NCBI RefSeq assembly: GCF_002259645.1
Contig: NZ_MWWV01000006.1
Location: forward strand, 124,001-188,000
Origin: Bifidobacterium tissieri
GTDB taxonomy: Bacteria > Actinomycetota > Actinomycetes > Actinomycetales > Bifidobacteriaceae
Length of the DNA stretch: 64,000 nucleotides
Direction of reading: 5' to 3'
A program made the translations under genes and the position numbers. The notes below the pieces were generated by a model that saw nothing but the letters and a program-made list of their open reading frames with translations, made no database searches and was not told the DNA's origin. How positions within the stretch are numbered: the first letter of the stretch is position 1; every line of letters begins with the position of its first letter. This document shows positions 44,045 through 53,817 of the stretch, piece by piece.

Positions 44045-45015
44045 CACTCGGCCTCCGAAGACACCCTTGCCGCATCCACTTTCTGAATGGTCTGCCACAG
44101 CTCCTCGCCCACGTCGATGCCCTTGGGGCAGTGCATTGAACAGGCACGCACGGACTGACAGGCACGCGCGCCATCCGGTTCCATCAGGGCGGTCAGACGG
44201 TCGGCGGTGGCACCGTCACGTGAATCGTTGATGAATCGGGATGCGGCGATCATGGCAGCCGGGCCGACGAAGGCGTCTCCACCCGCGTACACCGGGCAGC
44301 TTCCCTCGCACACGCCGCAGGCGATGCAGTTGCTCAGCAGCTCATATCGGGCGAGCTGTGCGGGATTCTGCAGGTATTCGAACGCATTGATCTTGCCTTC
44401 GTCGGTGACCTTCAGATCACCCGACGCCTTAAGATACGGTTCGAGCTTGCGGATCTGATTCAGCATCGGATCAATGTCGGCGATCAGATCGCGCTGTGTG
44501 GGGAATCCGGGCAGCGCCGCCAATTCGATGATCAGAGGCGTGTCCGGATCAAGGTCGTCAAGATTCAGTGCATGCGCGTCGTCATCCAAAGGCTCTCCGG
44601 TGGGACGGAACCCATCGCCGTCGACAAATCCGGGGGTGTCGGGGCGCACCCAGTCTCGCACCTTGGCGGTGCACAGCAGAGTGGGCGTGCCGTTGATGGC
44701 CACCGCGTCGGACCCGCACATGCCATGGCCACAGGAGTAGCGGAACGCGAGGGACGGATCCTGCTCACGCTTGACGGCGAGCAGACAGTCCAGCACCGAA
44801 TCGCTGGCATGGACGTCCAGCGTATAGTCCTGCGTCCATCGCTTGCCGCGCGCGCGATTCGTACGGCCTGATGCGGCATCGCCCCCAAATGGGGACTTCG
44901 ATCGGGATCCGAACGGGCTGCCGCCGCGACGACGGCCTGGGCGTTCGGGCTTCGGGGTGAAACGGGAGACGCGCAAGGTCACCGTAAGCATACGGTCAAC
45001 TGCGGCATTGGTCAT
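44044..45015 (-). CDS. sdhB: succinate dehydrogenase / fumarate reductase iron-sulfur subunit
   Basis: This subunit passes electrons between FAD and a partner. The 323-residue protein holds the [2Fe-2S] ligands Cys95, Cys100, Asp103 and Cys115, with Asp in place of the third Cys as in E. coli SdhB. Two further clusters use Cys230/233/236 with 296 and Cys240/286/292. A Gly/Arg/Ser-rich insert lies at about 20-60. ATG at 45015 has AGGAGAAG upstream, 11 nt away. It follows sdhA on the minus strand behind a 23-bp inverted repeat. No SdhC/SdhD anchor is encoded here. Confidence 0.92.
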   Translation of the reverse strand: MTNAAVDRMLTVTLRVSRFTPKPERPGRRRGGSPFGSRSKSPFGGDAASGRTNRARGKRWTQDYTLDVHASDSVLDCLLAVKREQDPSLAFRYSCGHGMCGSDAVAINGTPTLLCTAKVRDWVRPDTPGFVDGDGFRPTGEPLDDDAHALNLDDLDPDTPLIIELAALPGFPTQRDLIADIDPMLNQIRKLEPYLKASGDLKVTDEGKINAFEYLQNPAQLARYELLSNCIACGVCEGSCPVYAGGDAFVGPAAMIAASRFINDSRDGATADRLTALMEPDGARACQSVRACSMHCPKGIDVGEELWQTIQKVDAARVSSEAE

Positions 45016-45074
45016 GAATGTTCTTCTCCTCGCAAATTCGTGCATGAATTCGTACATGCTGTCAACACAGTCTA

Positions 45075-45132
45075 CTCAGCGTTCTGACGCCGGAAATGAC
45101 GTTGTCGCGATTTCCGGCGTCAGAACGCTGAG
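45075..45132. repeat. 23-bp perfect inverted repeat between sdhA and sdhB
   Basis: Arms at 45075-45097 and 45110-45132 are perfectly complementary over 23 bp with a 12-nt loop. On the minus strand it comes 66 nt after the sdhA stop and 60 nt before the sdhB start. It has no T-run after it. It could be an attenuator that lowers sdhB relative to sdhA or a processing/stability element. The perfection suggests recent origin or strong constraint. Confidence 0.9.
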
Positions 45133-45198
45133 GATATGCCATGGTCGGGAATGGAACCGACATGATCGGCTCGGGCGGCGGCGGGACTGGTCCGGAAC

Positions 45199-47073
45199 TC
45201 AGTATTGACGGGCCTTCGGCGGATACGCGGTGATGGTCACCGGTTGCCAGGCGACGTCGCGGCCGCCATCCACCATGGAATGCGTCAGGAACCGTTCATC
45301 GTCGCGCTGCGGATGATCCGTGCGATACAACGATCCGCGTGACTCTTCTCGTGCATCGGATGCGGTAAGCATCACGCCGGCCAGCGTGAGCAGATGACGG
45401 GCTTCGAGGATTGTGGTGAGCTCCTGATTATAGGCGGCGGTATCGCTATGCGTGTGCAGAAGCTCAACACGGGGGCGCAGCGTGCCGTCGATCTCGGCAA
45501 GCGCCGCGGCGATTCCGTCATGATCGCATCGCACGGCGGCATACCGTTCCATGAGCGCACCCAGATCGGCCATCAGACGGTAGGGATTGTCGTCGGGCGC
45601 ATCCGCGTCGATCTGATCATCGTCCACCGGCTGCAGCAATGCCTTGAGGTCCTGTTCGCGGTGTGCGGCGGCATCGTCCACGGCGGTGGTGTCGATGTCG
45701 GTCAGCTCCTCGTCGGGGGCTCCGGCCATGGGATCGTCGGCAATGAGTCGGGCGATCGTCGCGCCGGTGCGGGAGCCGAACAGGCAAGCGTCGAGCAGCG
45801 AGTTCGCGCCCAGACGGTTCGCGCCGTGTACGCTGACGCAGGAGCATTCGCCGGCGGCGAACAGGCCTTCGACGGTGCGACGGGAGTCGTCAGTCCATTC
45901 GTAGACGTTGCCATCGGCGGTGATCGGGATTCCGCCCATGGTGTAGTGCGCGGTCGGCTTGATCGGAATGAGATCGTGCGCGGGGTCGAGTCCGGCGTAT
46001 TCACGTACCGTATCGCACACTTCGGGCAGCTTCTCCTTGAGCGCCTGCTCGCCGATGCCGGTCAGGTCAAGCCAGACGCAGTCCTTCGGGCCATCGGGGT
46101 CCTTGGGGTCGGCCACTCCACGTCCGGCATCCACCTCGGCAACGATCGAGCGGGACACCACGTCGCGTGCTGCAAGATCGCCGTGCCCCGGGGCATACCG
46201 GTCCATGAAGTGTTCGCCGTCGGCGTTGAGCAGTCGTCCGCCTTCGCCGCGAGCGGCCTCGGACAGCAGGATGCCGGTGTGGGCCAGACCCGTGGGGTGG
46301 AACTGCACGAACTCGATGTCCTCCAGCTGCAGGCCCGCCTCGAGTGCCAATGCCATGCCGTCACCGGTCAGATCCCAGGAGTTCGATGTGGTGTGGAAGA
46401 GCCGGCCTGCGCCACCGGTGGCCAGAACGATATTGCGCGCATTCACGCCATGCACGGTACCGGTGTGCGTGTCGATCACCACCAGACCACGCGCCATGGC
46501 ATGGCCATTGCCGTCGCGTTCCAGCACGAGGTCACTGACATACCATTCCTCGGCGAATTCAACGCCCTCCTTGACGCACTGCTGCCAGAGCGCGTGCAGA
46601 ATCTGATGGCCGATGCGGTCGGCGGCGTAGGCGGTGCGACGAACCGGCTGCTTGCCGAACTCCGCGGTATGCCCGCCGAACAGACGTTGGGCGATATGAC
46701 CGTCCTCGGTACGAGAGAACGCCACACCGTCATGCTCCAGACCGATCACCGTGGCCGGCGCCTCCTTGGCGAGGATCTCGGCCATGTCCTGATCGGCGAG
46801 CCAGTCGCTGCCCTTGATCGTGTCGTAGAAATGCCAGTGCCAGTCGTCATGGTCGATATTGCCCAGACTGGCCGCGATGCCGCCCTCCGCGGAACCGGTG
46901 TGGGAGCGCAGCGGCTGAAGCTTCGAAATGACCAGAATACGAGGGGTGCGTCCCTCCTCCTTCATCTGCGCGAACTGGTCCGACCTGACCAGTCCCAGAC
47001 TTGCCGACAGGCCTGCCGCGCCTGCGCCCACGATTACCACGTCATACTGTGTTTCCAACTGCTTCGGACTCAT
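45199..47073 (-). CDS. sdhA: succinate dehydrogenase / fumarate reductase flavoprotein subunit
   Basis: The 624-residue flavoprotein shows the FAD-binding start [14 protein letters not shown] near 13-26, the histidine (His58) in [11 protein letters not shown] for covalent flavin, [20 protein letters not shown] and the catalytic PTAHYTMGG with [27 protein letters not shown] at 47073 is used. RBS is not obvious. It pairs with sdhB. Bifidobacteria lack a full citric acid cycle, so fumarate reduction or a link to aspartate/nucleotide metabolism is more likely than respiration, and L-aspartate oxidase-like use cannot be excluded. Confidence 0.9.
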   Translation of the reverse strand: MSPKQLETQYDVVIVGAGAAGLSASLGLVRSDQFAQMKEEGRTPRILVISKLQPLRSHTGSAEGGIAASLGNIDHDDWHWHFYDTIKGSDWLADQDMAEILAKEAPATVIGLEHDGVAFSRTEDGHIAQRLFGGHTAEFGKQPVRRTAYAADRIGHQILHALWQQCVKEGVEFAEEWYVSDLVLERDGNGHAMARGLVVIDTHTGTVHGVNARNIVLATGGAGRLFHTTSNSWDLTGDGMALALEAGLQLEDIEFVQFHPTGLAHTGILLSEAARGEGGRLLNADGEHFMDRYAPGHGDLAARDVVSRSIVAEVDAGRGVADPKDPDGPKDCVWLDLTGIGEQALKEKLPEVCDTVREYAGLDPAHDLIPIKPTAHYTMGGIPITADGNVYEWTDDSRRTVEGLFAAGECSCVSVHGANRLGANSLLDACLFGSRTGATIARLIADDPMAGAPDEELTDIDTTAVDDAAAHREQDLKALLQPVDDDQIDADAPDDNPYRLMADLGALMERYAAVRCDHDGIAAALAEIDGTLRPRVELLHTHSDTAAYNQELTTILEARHLLTLAGVMLTASDAREESRGSLYRTDHPQRDDERFLTHSMVDGGRDVAWQPVTITAYPPKARQY

Positions 47074-47150
47074 AGGTTCGATTGTCCCACAAGCCATGAC
47101 CGGGGGAGGACCGGCTCTGACGCGGCTGGATGCTGTGGATAATGGGAGCC

Positions 47151-47492
47151 ATGGAGCAGACGTTTTCCCAGCGGGTCTATGACGTGGTTCGGCGTATTCC
47201 GAAAGGGCGGGTCGCTACCTACGGTCAGGTGGCGGCTTTGGCGGGAGCCCCGCGTTCCGCCCGGTTTGTCGGTTTCGCGTTGCATGCGAATCCCGAGCCC
47301 GGTGTAATCCCCTGCCATCGCGTGGTGTTTCGGGACGGTTCTTTGGCCCCCGGATTCGCATTCGGCGGTCCCGATCGTCAACGGGAGTTGCTGGAGGAGG
47401 AGGGCGTGGCTTTCGTGCCTCCGACTGGGAACGCACCATGCGGCGCCGATGGATGGAAAGTGGATCTCGACCGCTGCCAGTGGAGGGCATGA
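47151..47492 (+). CDS. MGMT-family alkyltransferase (short form)
   Basis: A 113-residue protein equal to the DNA-binding and catalytic half of O6-alkylguanine-DNA alkyltransferases. [20 protein letters not shown] near 9-28 is the winged helix, and IPCHRVV holds the acceptor Cys55. The presence of Cys rather than Trp argues for a real transferase rather than an ATL. The N-terminal domain of Ogt is missing. Several in-frame ATGs (47130, 47142, 47145, 47151) exist. 47151 best fits the family length. It converges on dprA with an 10-bp gap. Confidence 0.85.
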   Translation: MEQTFSQRVYDVVRRIPKGRVATYGQVAALAGAPRSARFVGFALHANPEPGVIPCHRVVFRDGSLAPGFAFGGPDRQRELLEEEGVAFVPPTGNAPCGADGWKVDLDRCQWRA

Positions 47493-47502
47493 GCCTATAC
47501 CG

Positions 47503-48966
47503 CTAAAGCGGATGCTGAACGCTGATATGGTCCTCCGGCATGGCCCGGGTTCCGGATCGGCGAGTGACACCTATTGTGCCGTCCGCATCCATGGCGATGA
47601 GTTCCGCCGCTTCCAATGCGGCCAGGGCCCGTTGTGCGGCGGCGACGCCGATAACCTTGCCGGGATGCCGTTCGCGTATCCGTGCGATTACGGTGTCCAT
47701 CGTGCAGACGATGTGCTCCCGGCCGAGAGAGCGTATGGCGGCCAGCATCATCGTCTGCAGAGGGTCCTCGACGGTGATGGTCGTGTCGCCGTCGGATTCG
47801 TCGTCATCGGATGGTTCGCCATGCGGTGTGTCCAACAGGTATGGCGTGTGCTCCGGATGGCAGATTTCGCTGATATCCGTGGCCGAGGCGAGCAATACGG
47901 CCTTGCCGTCATGCACCAGGCGATTGCATCCGGTGTTGTATGGCTCGTCGATGTCGCCGGGCGCGGCGACCAGAGTCCGGTTCATCTCCGCGGCCCAGGT
48001 GGCGGTGTTCAATGCGCCGGAACGGTGACGGGCCTGCGCCACGACGATCACACCGGCCATTGCGGCGATGATCCGATTGCGGAGCAGAAACCGTCGCGCC
48101 TCGGGGACGGTGCCGGGTGGCATCTCACTGATCAGAGCACCCTGTGTCATGAGCATGGCATCGAACAGTCTGAAGTTGCATGAGGGGCCACGGCGCTCCA
48201 CTCCGCCGGCGAATACCGCCACCGTACGCCCGGCATGTTCGGGGTCGTCCGAGCCCTCACGCTCCTCCCGCGCCGCGAGCGCGCCCCAATGCGCCGCCGC
48301 ATCGGCACCCTTCGCTCCTCCGGACACCACGAGATGACCGTGGCGGGCGGCCTGCAGCCCCACGCTGCGGGCCACGAACCGGCCATAATCGTTGACATCG
48401 CGTGACCCGACGACGGCGATCGGCTCATCACAGCTGACCAGCGTGGCGGGGTTCCCCATGCCCCACAGGCACAGCGGGGGAGCCCAATCGGAACGGATGG
48501 CCAGATCGTCGAGCTGACCGGGCCAGTACGGTGAGCCGGGGCCGATGATCCACTGTCCGCCGTGAAAGGTGAAATGATCCGTCAGCGTTTCCCATGCATG
48601 AACGGGCAGCGTGGAGAGTCGCTCACGCCATCGGGAAAGCGCCGTGTGGAATCGTTCCAGTCCACGCGCATCGGGACGGCGTCCCCATCGCGCGGCACCG
48701 ACGATGAAGAACCGGTCCAGTTCGGCATTGGCCTTGCCGATCATCGTGTCGATGCGGCCCTGATCGTCAAGCCATGCAGGCGGTGAGCCGGACGAGGGGA
48801 CTGCCAGCAGCGCCAGAAGCAGGCTGGCGGATTGCGTGCCCTTGAGCGCCGCGAACATCAGCGCGTCCGGGCCGTCGGCGCAAAATGACAGCACGGCACG
48901 GGCCAACGCGTCGGCGTCGAGCGAAAGAGCCCTGCCGTCGTGGTCGGGGTGAGCAAGCCTTGTCAT
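47503..48966 (-). CDS. dprA: DNA processing protein DprA
   Basis: DprA protects incoming single-stranded DNA and loads RecA. The 487-residue protein has the Rossmann core: PIAVVGSRDVNDYGR near 182-196, VVSGGAKGADAAAHWGA, AVFAGGVE, EMPPGTVPEARRFLLRNRIIAAMAG and VVVAQARHRSGALNTATWAAEMNR. An N-terminal extension and a C-terminal DML1-type winged helix (about 410-475) flank it. GGGAGG lies 9 nt before the ATG at 48966. It is the third gene of yraN-comM-dprA on the minus strand, the usual actinobacterial order. Confidence 0.94.
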   Translation of the reverse strand: MTRLAHPDHDGRALSLDADALARAVLSFCADGPDALMFAALKGTQSASLLLALLAVPSSGSPPAWLDDQGRIDTMIGKANAELDRFFIVGAARWGRRPDARGLERFHTALSRWRERLSTLPVHAWETLTDHFTFHGGQWIIGPGSPYWPGQLDDLAIRSDWAPPLCLWGMGNPATLVSCDEPIAVVGSRDVNDYGRFVARSVGLQAARHGHLVVSGGAKGADAAAHWGALAAREEREGSDDPEHAGRTVAVFAGGVERRGPSCNFRLFDAMLMTQGALISEMPPGTVPEARRFLLRNRIIAAMAGVIVVAQARHRSGALNTATWAAEMNRTLVAAPGDIDEPYNTGCNRLVHDGKAVLLASATDISEICHPEHTPYLLDTPHGEPSDDDESDGDTTITVEDPLQTMMLAAIRSLGREHIVCTMDTVIARIRERHPGKVIGVAAAQRALAALEAAELIAMDADGTIGVTRRSGTRAMPEDHISVQHPL

Positions 48967-48981
48967 AATCGGTGCCTCCCA

Positions 48982-50520
48982 TCATCGCAATCGGGTGCGC
49001 AGGGCGATGCCGGATGACACGTCCTGCGCGTCGGGACTGGTCCGGCCTGCAACGTCGGACAGCGTCCACGCCAGGCGAAGGGCTCGATCGGCGCCTCTCA
49101 GGCTCAGTCGTTGCTGCTCCAACGCCTGTGTGAGCGGCATCAGCGCCTTGGTCGACGTGTGGGCTCTGAGCCATTCCCCGCTGGCTTTGGCGTTACATGG
49201 CCAGTTTTCGAACCGATACCGTTCAGCGGCGGCATTGCGTGCCTCGATCACGCGTGCTCGGATCGTGGTGCTGGTCTCGGCGGGTGTGTCGGCGGTCGGG
49301 GTGAAGGTCGCGATGGGCGGCACGGTGATCTGAATATCGATACGGTCAAGAATCGGACCGGACAATCGGTTCCAGTATCGTGTGCGTTCCTTGACGCTGC
49401 ACACGCATTTCTCCCCGGTGCCCCACCCGAATCCGCATGGACAGGGGTTTGCGGCCATGACCAGCTGGAATCGTGCGGGGTAGTGGGCATTGCCCTTGGA
49501 CCGGGAGATCGCCACGTATCCCGTCTCCAACGGCTCGCGAATGGTCTGCAGCACGCGTGGCGGGAATTCGGGCGCCTCATCCATGAACAGCACGCCGTTG
49601 TGCGCGCGGGTGATGGCCCCCGGGCGGGCTATCCCGGATCCGCCTCCCACCAGTGCCGCCACGCTGGCGGTGTGATGCGGGGCCTCATACGGGGGAACAT
49701 CGGTGATGCCGTGTTCGGTGAGTGTGCCGCAGAGTGAACGGATCGAGGCGACCTCCAGTTGCTGTCGTTCGTTCAGAGGCGGCATGATCGTAGGCAGTCG
49801 TGAGGCAAGCATCGTCTTGCCAGCGCCGGGAGGCCCCACCATGATCACATGATGGCCTCCCGCGGCCGCGACCTCCAGCGCCCACTTCGTATGCTCCTGA
49901 CCCATGACCTGACTCATGTCCAGTCCAGTGGCCGGCTTGTCGCCCAGTGGATCATCGAATGACGGGGTACGCAGTTCGTAGGAATCGTCGGGAATCCGAT
50001 ACTTGGTCTTGCCTCCCATATGTTCGATGAGTTCGCCTACATGACGGATCGTCACGACGCCGATGTCGGGAACCAGTTCGGCTTCCTCATGATTGCTATG
50101 GGGAATGAATGCCTTGGCGATGCCGCTGTTGCGCGCATGCAGCAGGATCGGCAGCAGACCGGTGACCGGCAGCACCGTGCCGTCGAGTTTGAGCTCGCCC
50201 AGTACCAGCGTGTCGGATAGTGAATCATGGGGGATCGCACCGCCTGCGCACAGTACGCTCGCCGCGATCGCCAGATCGTGGGCGGCACCGCTTTTGGGCA
50301 GGGATGCGGGGGACAGGTTCACGGTCACCCGCGTCTCCGGCCAGGAGAATCCGGCGGAGGCACAGGCCGATTTCACCCGTTCCCGGGCCTCGGACAGGGA
50401 GGTATCGGGAAGTCCGATGATACTGAAATAGGGCAGTCCGGGGGAGATATACGCCTGCATGCTTACGGTGAATGCCTTCAACCCGTTCAGGCCGACGGAG
50501 AGTGCGGTACCTATACGCAT
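48982..50520 (-). CDS. comM: ComM/YifB-type Mg-chelatase-like AAA+ ATPase
   Basis: ComM promotes branch migration during transformation. The 512-residue protein has an N-terminal Lon-protease-like domain (about 1-170) with LSPASLPKSGAAHDLAIA, then a AAA+ core with Walker A GPPGAGKT (229-236), Walker B VLFMDEAPEF, a Cys-rich NPCPCGFG...KCVC motif and arginine finger region SGPILDRID. ATG at 50520 overlaps the yraN stop by one base. dprA follows 15 bp later. Confidence 0.94.
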   Translation of the reverse strand: MRIGTALSVGLNGLKAFTVSMQAYISPGLPYFSIIGLPDTSLSEARERVKSACASAGFSWPETRVTVNLSPASLPKSGAAHDLAIAASVLCAGGAIPHDSLSDTLVLGELKLDGTVLPVTGLLPILLHARNSGIAKAFIPHSNHEEAELVPDIGVVTIRHVGELIEHMGGKTKYRIPDDSYELRTPSFDDPLGDKPATGLDMSQVMGQEHTKWALEVAAAGGHHVIMVGPPGAGKTMLASRLPTIMPPLNERQQLEVASIRSLCGTLTEHGITDVPPYEAPHHTASVAALVGGGSGIARPGAITRAHNGVLFMDEAPEFPPRVLQTIREPLETGYVAISRSKGNAHYPARFQLVMAANPCPCGFGWGTGEKCVCSVKERTRYWNRLSGPILDRIDIQITVPPIATFTPTADTPAETSTTIRARVIEARNAAAERYRFENWPCNAKASGEWLRAHTSTKALMPLTQALEQQRLSLRGADRALRLAWTLSDVAGRTSPDAQDVSSGIALRTRLR

Positions 50521-51035
50521 CAGAACGCTCCCGGAATCAGATGGACTTCAGGGGCTCGTCGTGAGCCGTGCACGGTGATCGCCAGTACGTCGAAGCGTGT
50601 GGAAACGTGGGGGAAGTCGTGTCCGCGCTCCTGTAGCCATTGGATCCCGGCACGGCGCAGCGTGGTCTGCTTGTGCGCGTTCACTGCTGATTGCGGACTG
50701 CCGAAACTGGCATTGCGACGGGTCTTGACCTCTACGAACGAGAGCCGATCATCAGGAGTGAGCGCAATGATGTCGAGTTCGCCGTACCGGGAATGCCAGT
50801 TGCGGTCCACGACCCGCCAGCCGCGACGTTCAAGCCAGAGGACGCCATAGGCCTCGCCGAGTGCGCCGAGCCGTTTCGGCGTGAGGCCGGGCTCGTGCAG
50901 GGCGGCGGTAAGCCTGTTGAATCGTTCGAAGGGATTGGAGACGGAAGAGATGATGGAGGCATCGGCCGCTGATGGTGCGTTCGATGGAGTGGGAGAGAGG
51001 AGGGATGCTGCTGGGGTGAGGATTGAATCTGTCAT
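50520..51035 (-). CDS. YraN / UPF0102-family endonuclease-like protein
   Basis: The 171-residue protein has the Holliday-junction-resolvase-like core of UPF0102: LGALGEAYGVLWLERRGWRVVDRN near 56-79, GELDIIALT (metal Asp), SFVEVKTRRN (Glu-X-Lys) and the QTTLRRAGIQWL helix. The N-terminal 50 residues are extra and Ser/Pro/Ala-rich. It is first of the yraN-comM-dprA set and its stop overlaps comM. No clear ribosome site is seen, so a later start is possible. Confidence 0.88.
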   Translation of the reverse strand: MTDSILTPAASLLSPTPSNAPSAADASIISSVSNPFERFNRLTAALHEPGLTPKRLGALGEAYGVLWLERRGWRVVDRNWHSRYGELDIIALTPDDRLSFVEVKTRRNASFGSPQSAVNAHKQTTLRRAGIQWLQERGHDFPHVSTRFDVLAITVHGSRRAPEVHLIPGAF

Positions 51036-51105
51036 GATTCGAGTCCATCATCATGCGTCGTGGTCCGTCTAGGGTTACGGCGCAATGTGGTCGAATGCAC
51101 CCCCC

Positions 51106-51144
51106 GGCATGGCCGGCGGTACGCGAGTCGACGCCGGCCATGCC
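51106..51144. terminator. hairpin after the pyridoxal kinase gene
   Basis: GGCATGGCCGGCG (51106-51118) pairs perfectly with CGCCGGCCATGCC (51132-51144) around a 13-nt loop, 16 bp past the pdxY stop. No T-run follows on the minus strand. Confidence 0.6.
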
Positions 51145-51160
51145 AGTCTTGCCGTGGCGG

Positions 51161-52042
51161 TCAGCCCACCAGGCCGGTGAGCTCCGCAAGATTGAGTTCG
51201 AAGCTCACGCCACGTTCCTCAAAGTGTGGCTGGTTGCGGGTGGACTTCATGGCGGAACGTACGAATTCGCCGGCGATGCGGGCGCTTTCGGCGAGCGTGC
51301 GGCCAGCCATCACCGCGCCGCACAACGCCGAGGCGAAGGCGTCGCCGGTGCCGTGGATCATGTATGGCAGCTTCTCATGGGCCAGTTCGGTCATGCCGTC
51401 CACTCCGGAGTCCGCGGTGGCCACATAGTTACGGATCATGCCGTCTTCGCGATCCACGCCCTTGAGCACCACGCTCTTGGCACCGAGCGCCAGCAGTGCA
51501 TCCATCCAGTCGGCTACCTCGTCGACGGTCAGGTTCTTGCCCGGGTAGTCACGCCCGGTGAGGATCGACGCCTCGGTAAGGTTCGGCATCAGCACGTCGG
51601 CACCATCGGCCAGCGCGCCCATGGCCTCGCACAGCTCCGTGGTGTATGTGGGGTACATGTGACCGCCATCGCCCATCACCGGATCGACCAGTCGTAGGGC
51701 GTTCGGATACTCACGGTACAGACGCTGGATGATGGCCACCTGGCCGGCGCTGCCGAGGAATCCCGAATACACGCCGTCGAGCTCCACGCCCTCCTTGCCC
51801 CATGCGTCAAGGTAATCGTTCAGCATGTCGGTGGTGTCGTGGAACGTGTAGTCCTTGTACATCGTGTGCGCGGAGAACAATGCCGTGGGTACCGGGCACA
51901 CGTCGCATCCGGCGGCGGACAGGATCGGAATCGCCGAGGTCAGTGAGCATTTGCCGTAGCCGCACATATCGTGCACGGCAGCGATGCGGGGGATGTAGTC
52001 GGGGTCGCGCTGATAGAGCACGGCGTCGTCGTTCGTGGTCAT
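51161..52042 (-). CDS. pdxY: pyridoxal/pyridoxamine kinase
   Basis: This ribokinase-fold enzyme phosphorylates pyridoxal, pyridoxine or pyridoxamine for PLP salvage. The 293-residue protein has HDMCGYGKCSLT near the start, VYSGFLGS, DPVMGDGGHMYPTY, PNLTEASILTG and the catalytic GTGDAFASALCG (Asp near 244). ATG at 52042 is preceded by GAAAGCGAG. It is divergent from metY, a PLP enzyme, which may be coincidental. It could be classed as PdxK or PdxY. Confidence 0.93.
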   Translation of the reverse strand: MTTNDDAVLYQRDPDYIPRIAAVHDMCGYGKCSLTSAIPILSAAGCDVCPVPTALFSAHTMYKDYTFHDTTDMLNDYLDAWGKEGVELDGVYSGFLGSAGQVAIIQRLYREYPNALRLVDPVMGDGGHMYPTYTTELCEAMGALADGADVLMPNLTEASILTGRDYPGKNLTVDEVADWMDALLALGAKSVVLKGVDREDGMIRNYVATADSGVDGMTELAHEKLPYMIHGTGDAFASALCGAVMAGRTLAESARIAGEFVRSAMKSTRNQPHFEERGVSFELNLAELTGLVG

Positions 52043-52196
52043 GGAACTCGCTTTCTCGATCGTCGGAAGGCCCCGCGATGGCAATGCGGCGGAGCCGTTC
52101 CCGTCCAGACTACCGTCGCTCGATGATGATCGATTCGGATTCCTCGGCGTGTCATGGAAGAAAACCGCGTCGCAGGGACGATTCCGGCCATCGGCA

Positions 52197-52267
52197 AACC
52201 CTTTGCGCCCGCAAGGGTTGGGAAAAGGCTATAACCAAGCCCGATAGCGAAAAGCCCGTTTGGGCTT
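52197..52267 (+). promoter_or_regulatory. structured leader upstream of metY
   Basis: The imperfect palindrome AACCCTT/AAGGGTT (52197-52203 with 52213-52219) is followed by two AAGCCC copies (52237-52242, 52252-52257), either of which can pair with GGGCTT (52262-52267). The 71-bp block lies within the 296-bp gap between divergent pdxY and metY. It could be an operator plus attenuator. I cannot match it to a known riboswitch class. Confidence 0.4.
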
Positions 52268-52338
52268 GAAACCACGCCCTTCAAGCGCATATTGTCACTA
52301 CCAACAACCAAACAAACCACACTCAAGGAGACAACCTC

Positions 52339-53655
52339 ATGGCTGAAGCCAACAAGAACTACCGTTTCGAAACCCTGCAGCTGCACGTCGGCCAGGAGCA
52401 GGCCGACCCGGCCACCGACTCCCGCGCCGTCCCGATCTACGCCACCACCTCCTACGTCTTCCACGATTTCGATCACGCCGAGGCCCGCTTCGGTCTCGCT
52501 GATCCCGGCAACATCTACGGTCGTCTGACCAACTCCACCCAGGGCGTGTTCGAGGACCGTATCGCCGCCCTCGAAGGTGGCACCGCCGGCATCGCGGTGG
52601 CCTCCGGCGCCGCGGCCGTCGAGTACGCGGTTCGCAACATCACCCAGTCCGGCGACCACATCGTCTCCTCCAAGAACATCTACGGCGGCACCTTCAACCT
52701 GCTCAAGCACACGCTGCCGCGCGACGGCATCACCACCACCTTCGTCGACCCGGAGGTTCCGCAGAACTTCGAGGATGCCATCCAGGAGAACACCAAGCTC
52801 GTCTACTTCGAGACCTTCGGCAACCCGAACGCCGACCTGCCGGACTTCGAGGCCATTTCCGAGATCGCCCACAAGCATCACCTGCCGGTGATTGTCGACA
52901 ACACCTTCGCCACCCCGTACCTGTTCCGTCCGCTCGAGCACGGCGCCGATGTGGTCGTTGAGTCCGCCACCAAGTTCATCGGTGGCCACGGCACCACGCT
53001 GGGTGGTGTGGTCGTCGAAGGCGGCAAGTTCAACTGGGCCGAGGTGCCGGGCAAGTTCCCGACCCTGACCGAGCCGGATCCGTCCTACCACGGCCTGAAC
53101 TTCTACGAGGCCCTGGGCGGTGCCGCATTCGTGACCCGCATTCGCGCCATCCTGCTGCGCGACACCGGCGCCACGCTCTCCCCGTTCGCCGCATTCCTGC
53201 TCCTGCAGGGCACCGAAACCCTGTCCCTGCGCGTTGAGCGTCACGTGCAGAACGCGCTGAAGGTTGTCGAGTACCTGCAGACCGTGCCGGAAGTCGAGTC
53301 CGTCTCCCACCCGAGCATCGAGGGCCGTCGCGACCACGAGCTGTACAAGAAGTACTTCCCGAACGGCGCCGGCTCCATCTTCACCTTCGACATCAAGGGC
53401 GGCAAGGACGCGGCACGTGTGTTCATCAACAACCTGCACCTGTTCAGCCTGCTGGCCAATGTCGCTGATGTGAAGAGCCTCGTCATTCACCCGGCCTCCA
53501 CCACGCACTCCCAGGAGACGCTGGAGGAGCTTGAGGATCAGGGCATCCACCAGGGCACCATCCGCCTGTCGATCGGTACCGAGAACATCGAGGACATCCT
53601 CGACGATCTCAAGGCCGGCTTCGAGGCCGTCCGCGCCTCCGGCCTCGCCAAGTGA
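52339..53655 (+). CDS. metY: O-acetylhomoserine sulfhydrylase / cystathionine-type PLP enzyme
   Basis: This PLP enzyme makes homocysteine from O-acetylhomoserine and sulfide, or uses O-acetylserine. The 438-residue protein fits MetY length. [19 protein letters not shown] and YGRLTNST near 32-70, [15 protein letters not shown] near 154-168, and the PLP lysine in [10 protein letters not shown] (Lys212) are seen. The insert around 230-260 is typical of O-acetylhomoserine sulfhydrylase rather than cystathionine beta-lyase. AAGGAG lies 8 nt before the ATG. Confidence 0.93.
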   Translation: MAEANKNYRFETLQLHVGQEQADPATDSRAVPIYATTSYVFHDFDHAEARFGLADPGNIYGRLTNSTQGVFEDRIAALEGGTAGIAVASGAAAVEYAVRNITQSGDHIVSSKNIYGGTFNLLKHTLPRDGITTTFVDPEVPQNFEDAIQENTKLVYFETFGNPNADLPDFEAISEIAHKHHLPVIVDNTFATPYLFRPLEHGADVVVESATKFIGGHGTTLGGVVVEGGKFNWAEVPGKFPTLTEPDPSYHGLNFYEALGGAAFVTRIRAILLRDTGATLSPFAAFLLLQGTETLSLRVERHVQNALKVVEYLQTVPEVESVSHPSIEGRRDHELYKKYFPNGAGSIFTFDIKGGKDAARVFINNLHLFSLLANVADVKSLVIHPASTTHSQETLEELEDQGIHQGTIRLSIGTENIEDILDDLKAGFEAVRASGLAK

Positions 53656-53682
53656 CGCCGATCACGGGGAAGCTTACTCGCG

Positions 53683-53741
53683 TATAGGAAAATAACGGAC
53701 GTACACCGCCGGGGGATGCGGTGCACGTCCGTTTTCCTATA
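53683..53741. terminator. long two-way terminator between metY and ROK gene
   Basis: The arms TATAGGAAAA-ACGGACGT-CACCGC (53683-53709) and the complementary 53718-53741 pair over about 24 bp with a two-base bulge and an A-C mismatch, loop of 8. On the plus strand the stem is followed by TTTTCC. It serves both converging genes. Confidence 0.85.
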
Positions 53742-53817
53742 TTCGCCAGTATCGATATGGGCGCTCGCCAGATTCACCAATCATCGTGCGGTCCAAACCG
53801 CCTTGGCCCGACAGCCG

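Noticed and set aside
47151-47492. Alkyltransferase-like (ATL) protein without catalytic activity
   Set aside because: The active site reads PCHRVV with Cys, whereas ATLs have Trp or Ala at that position.
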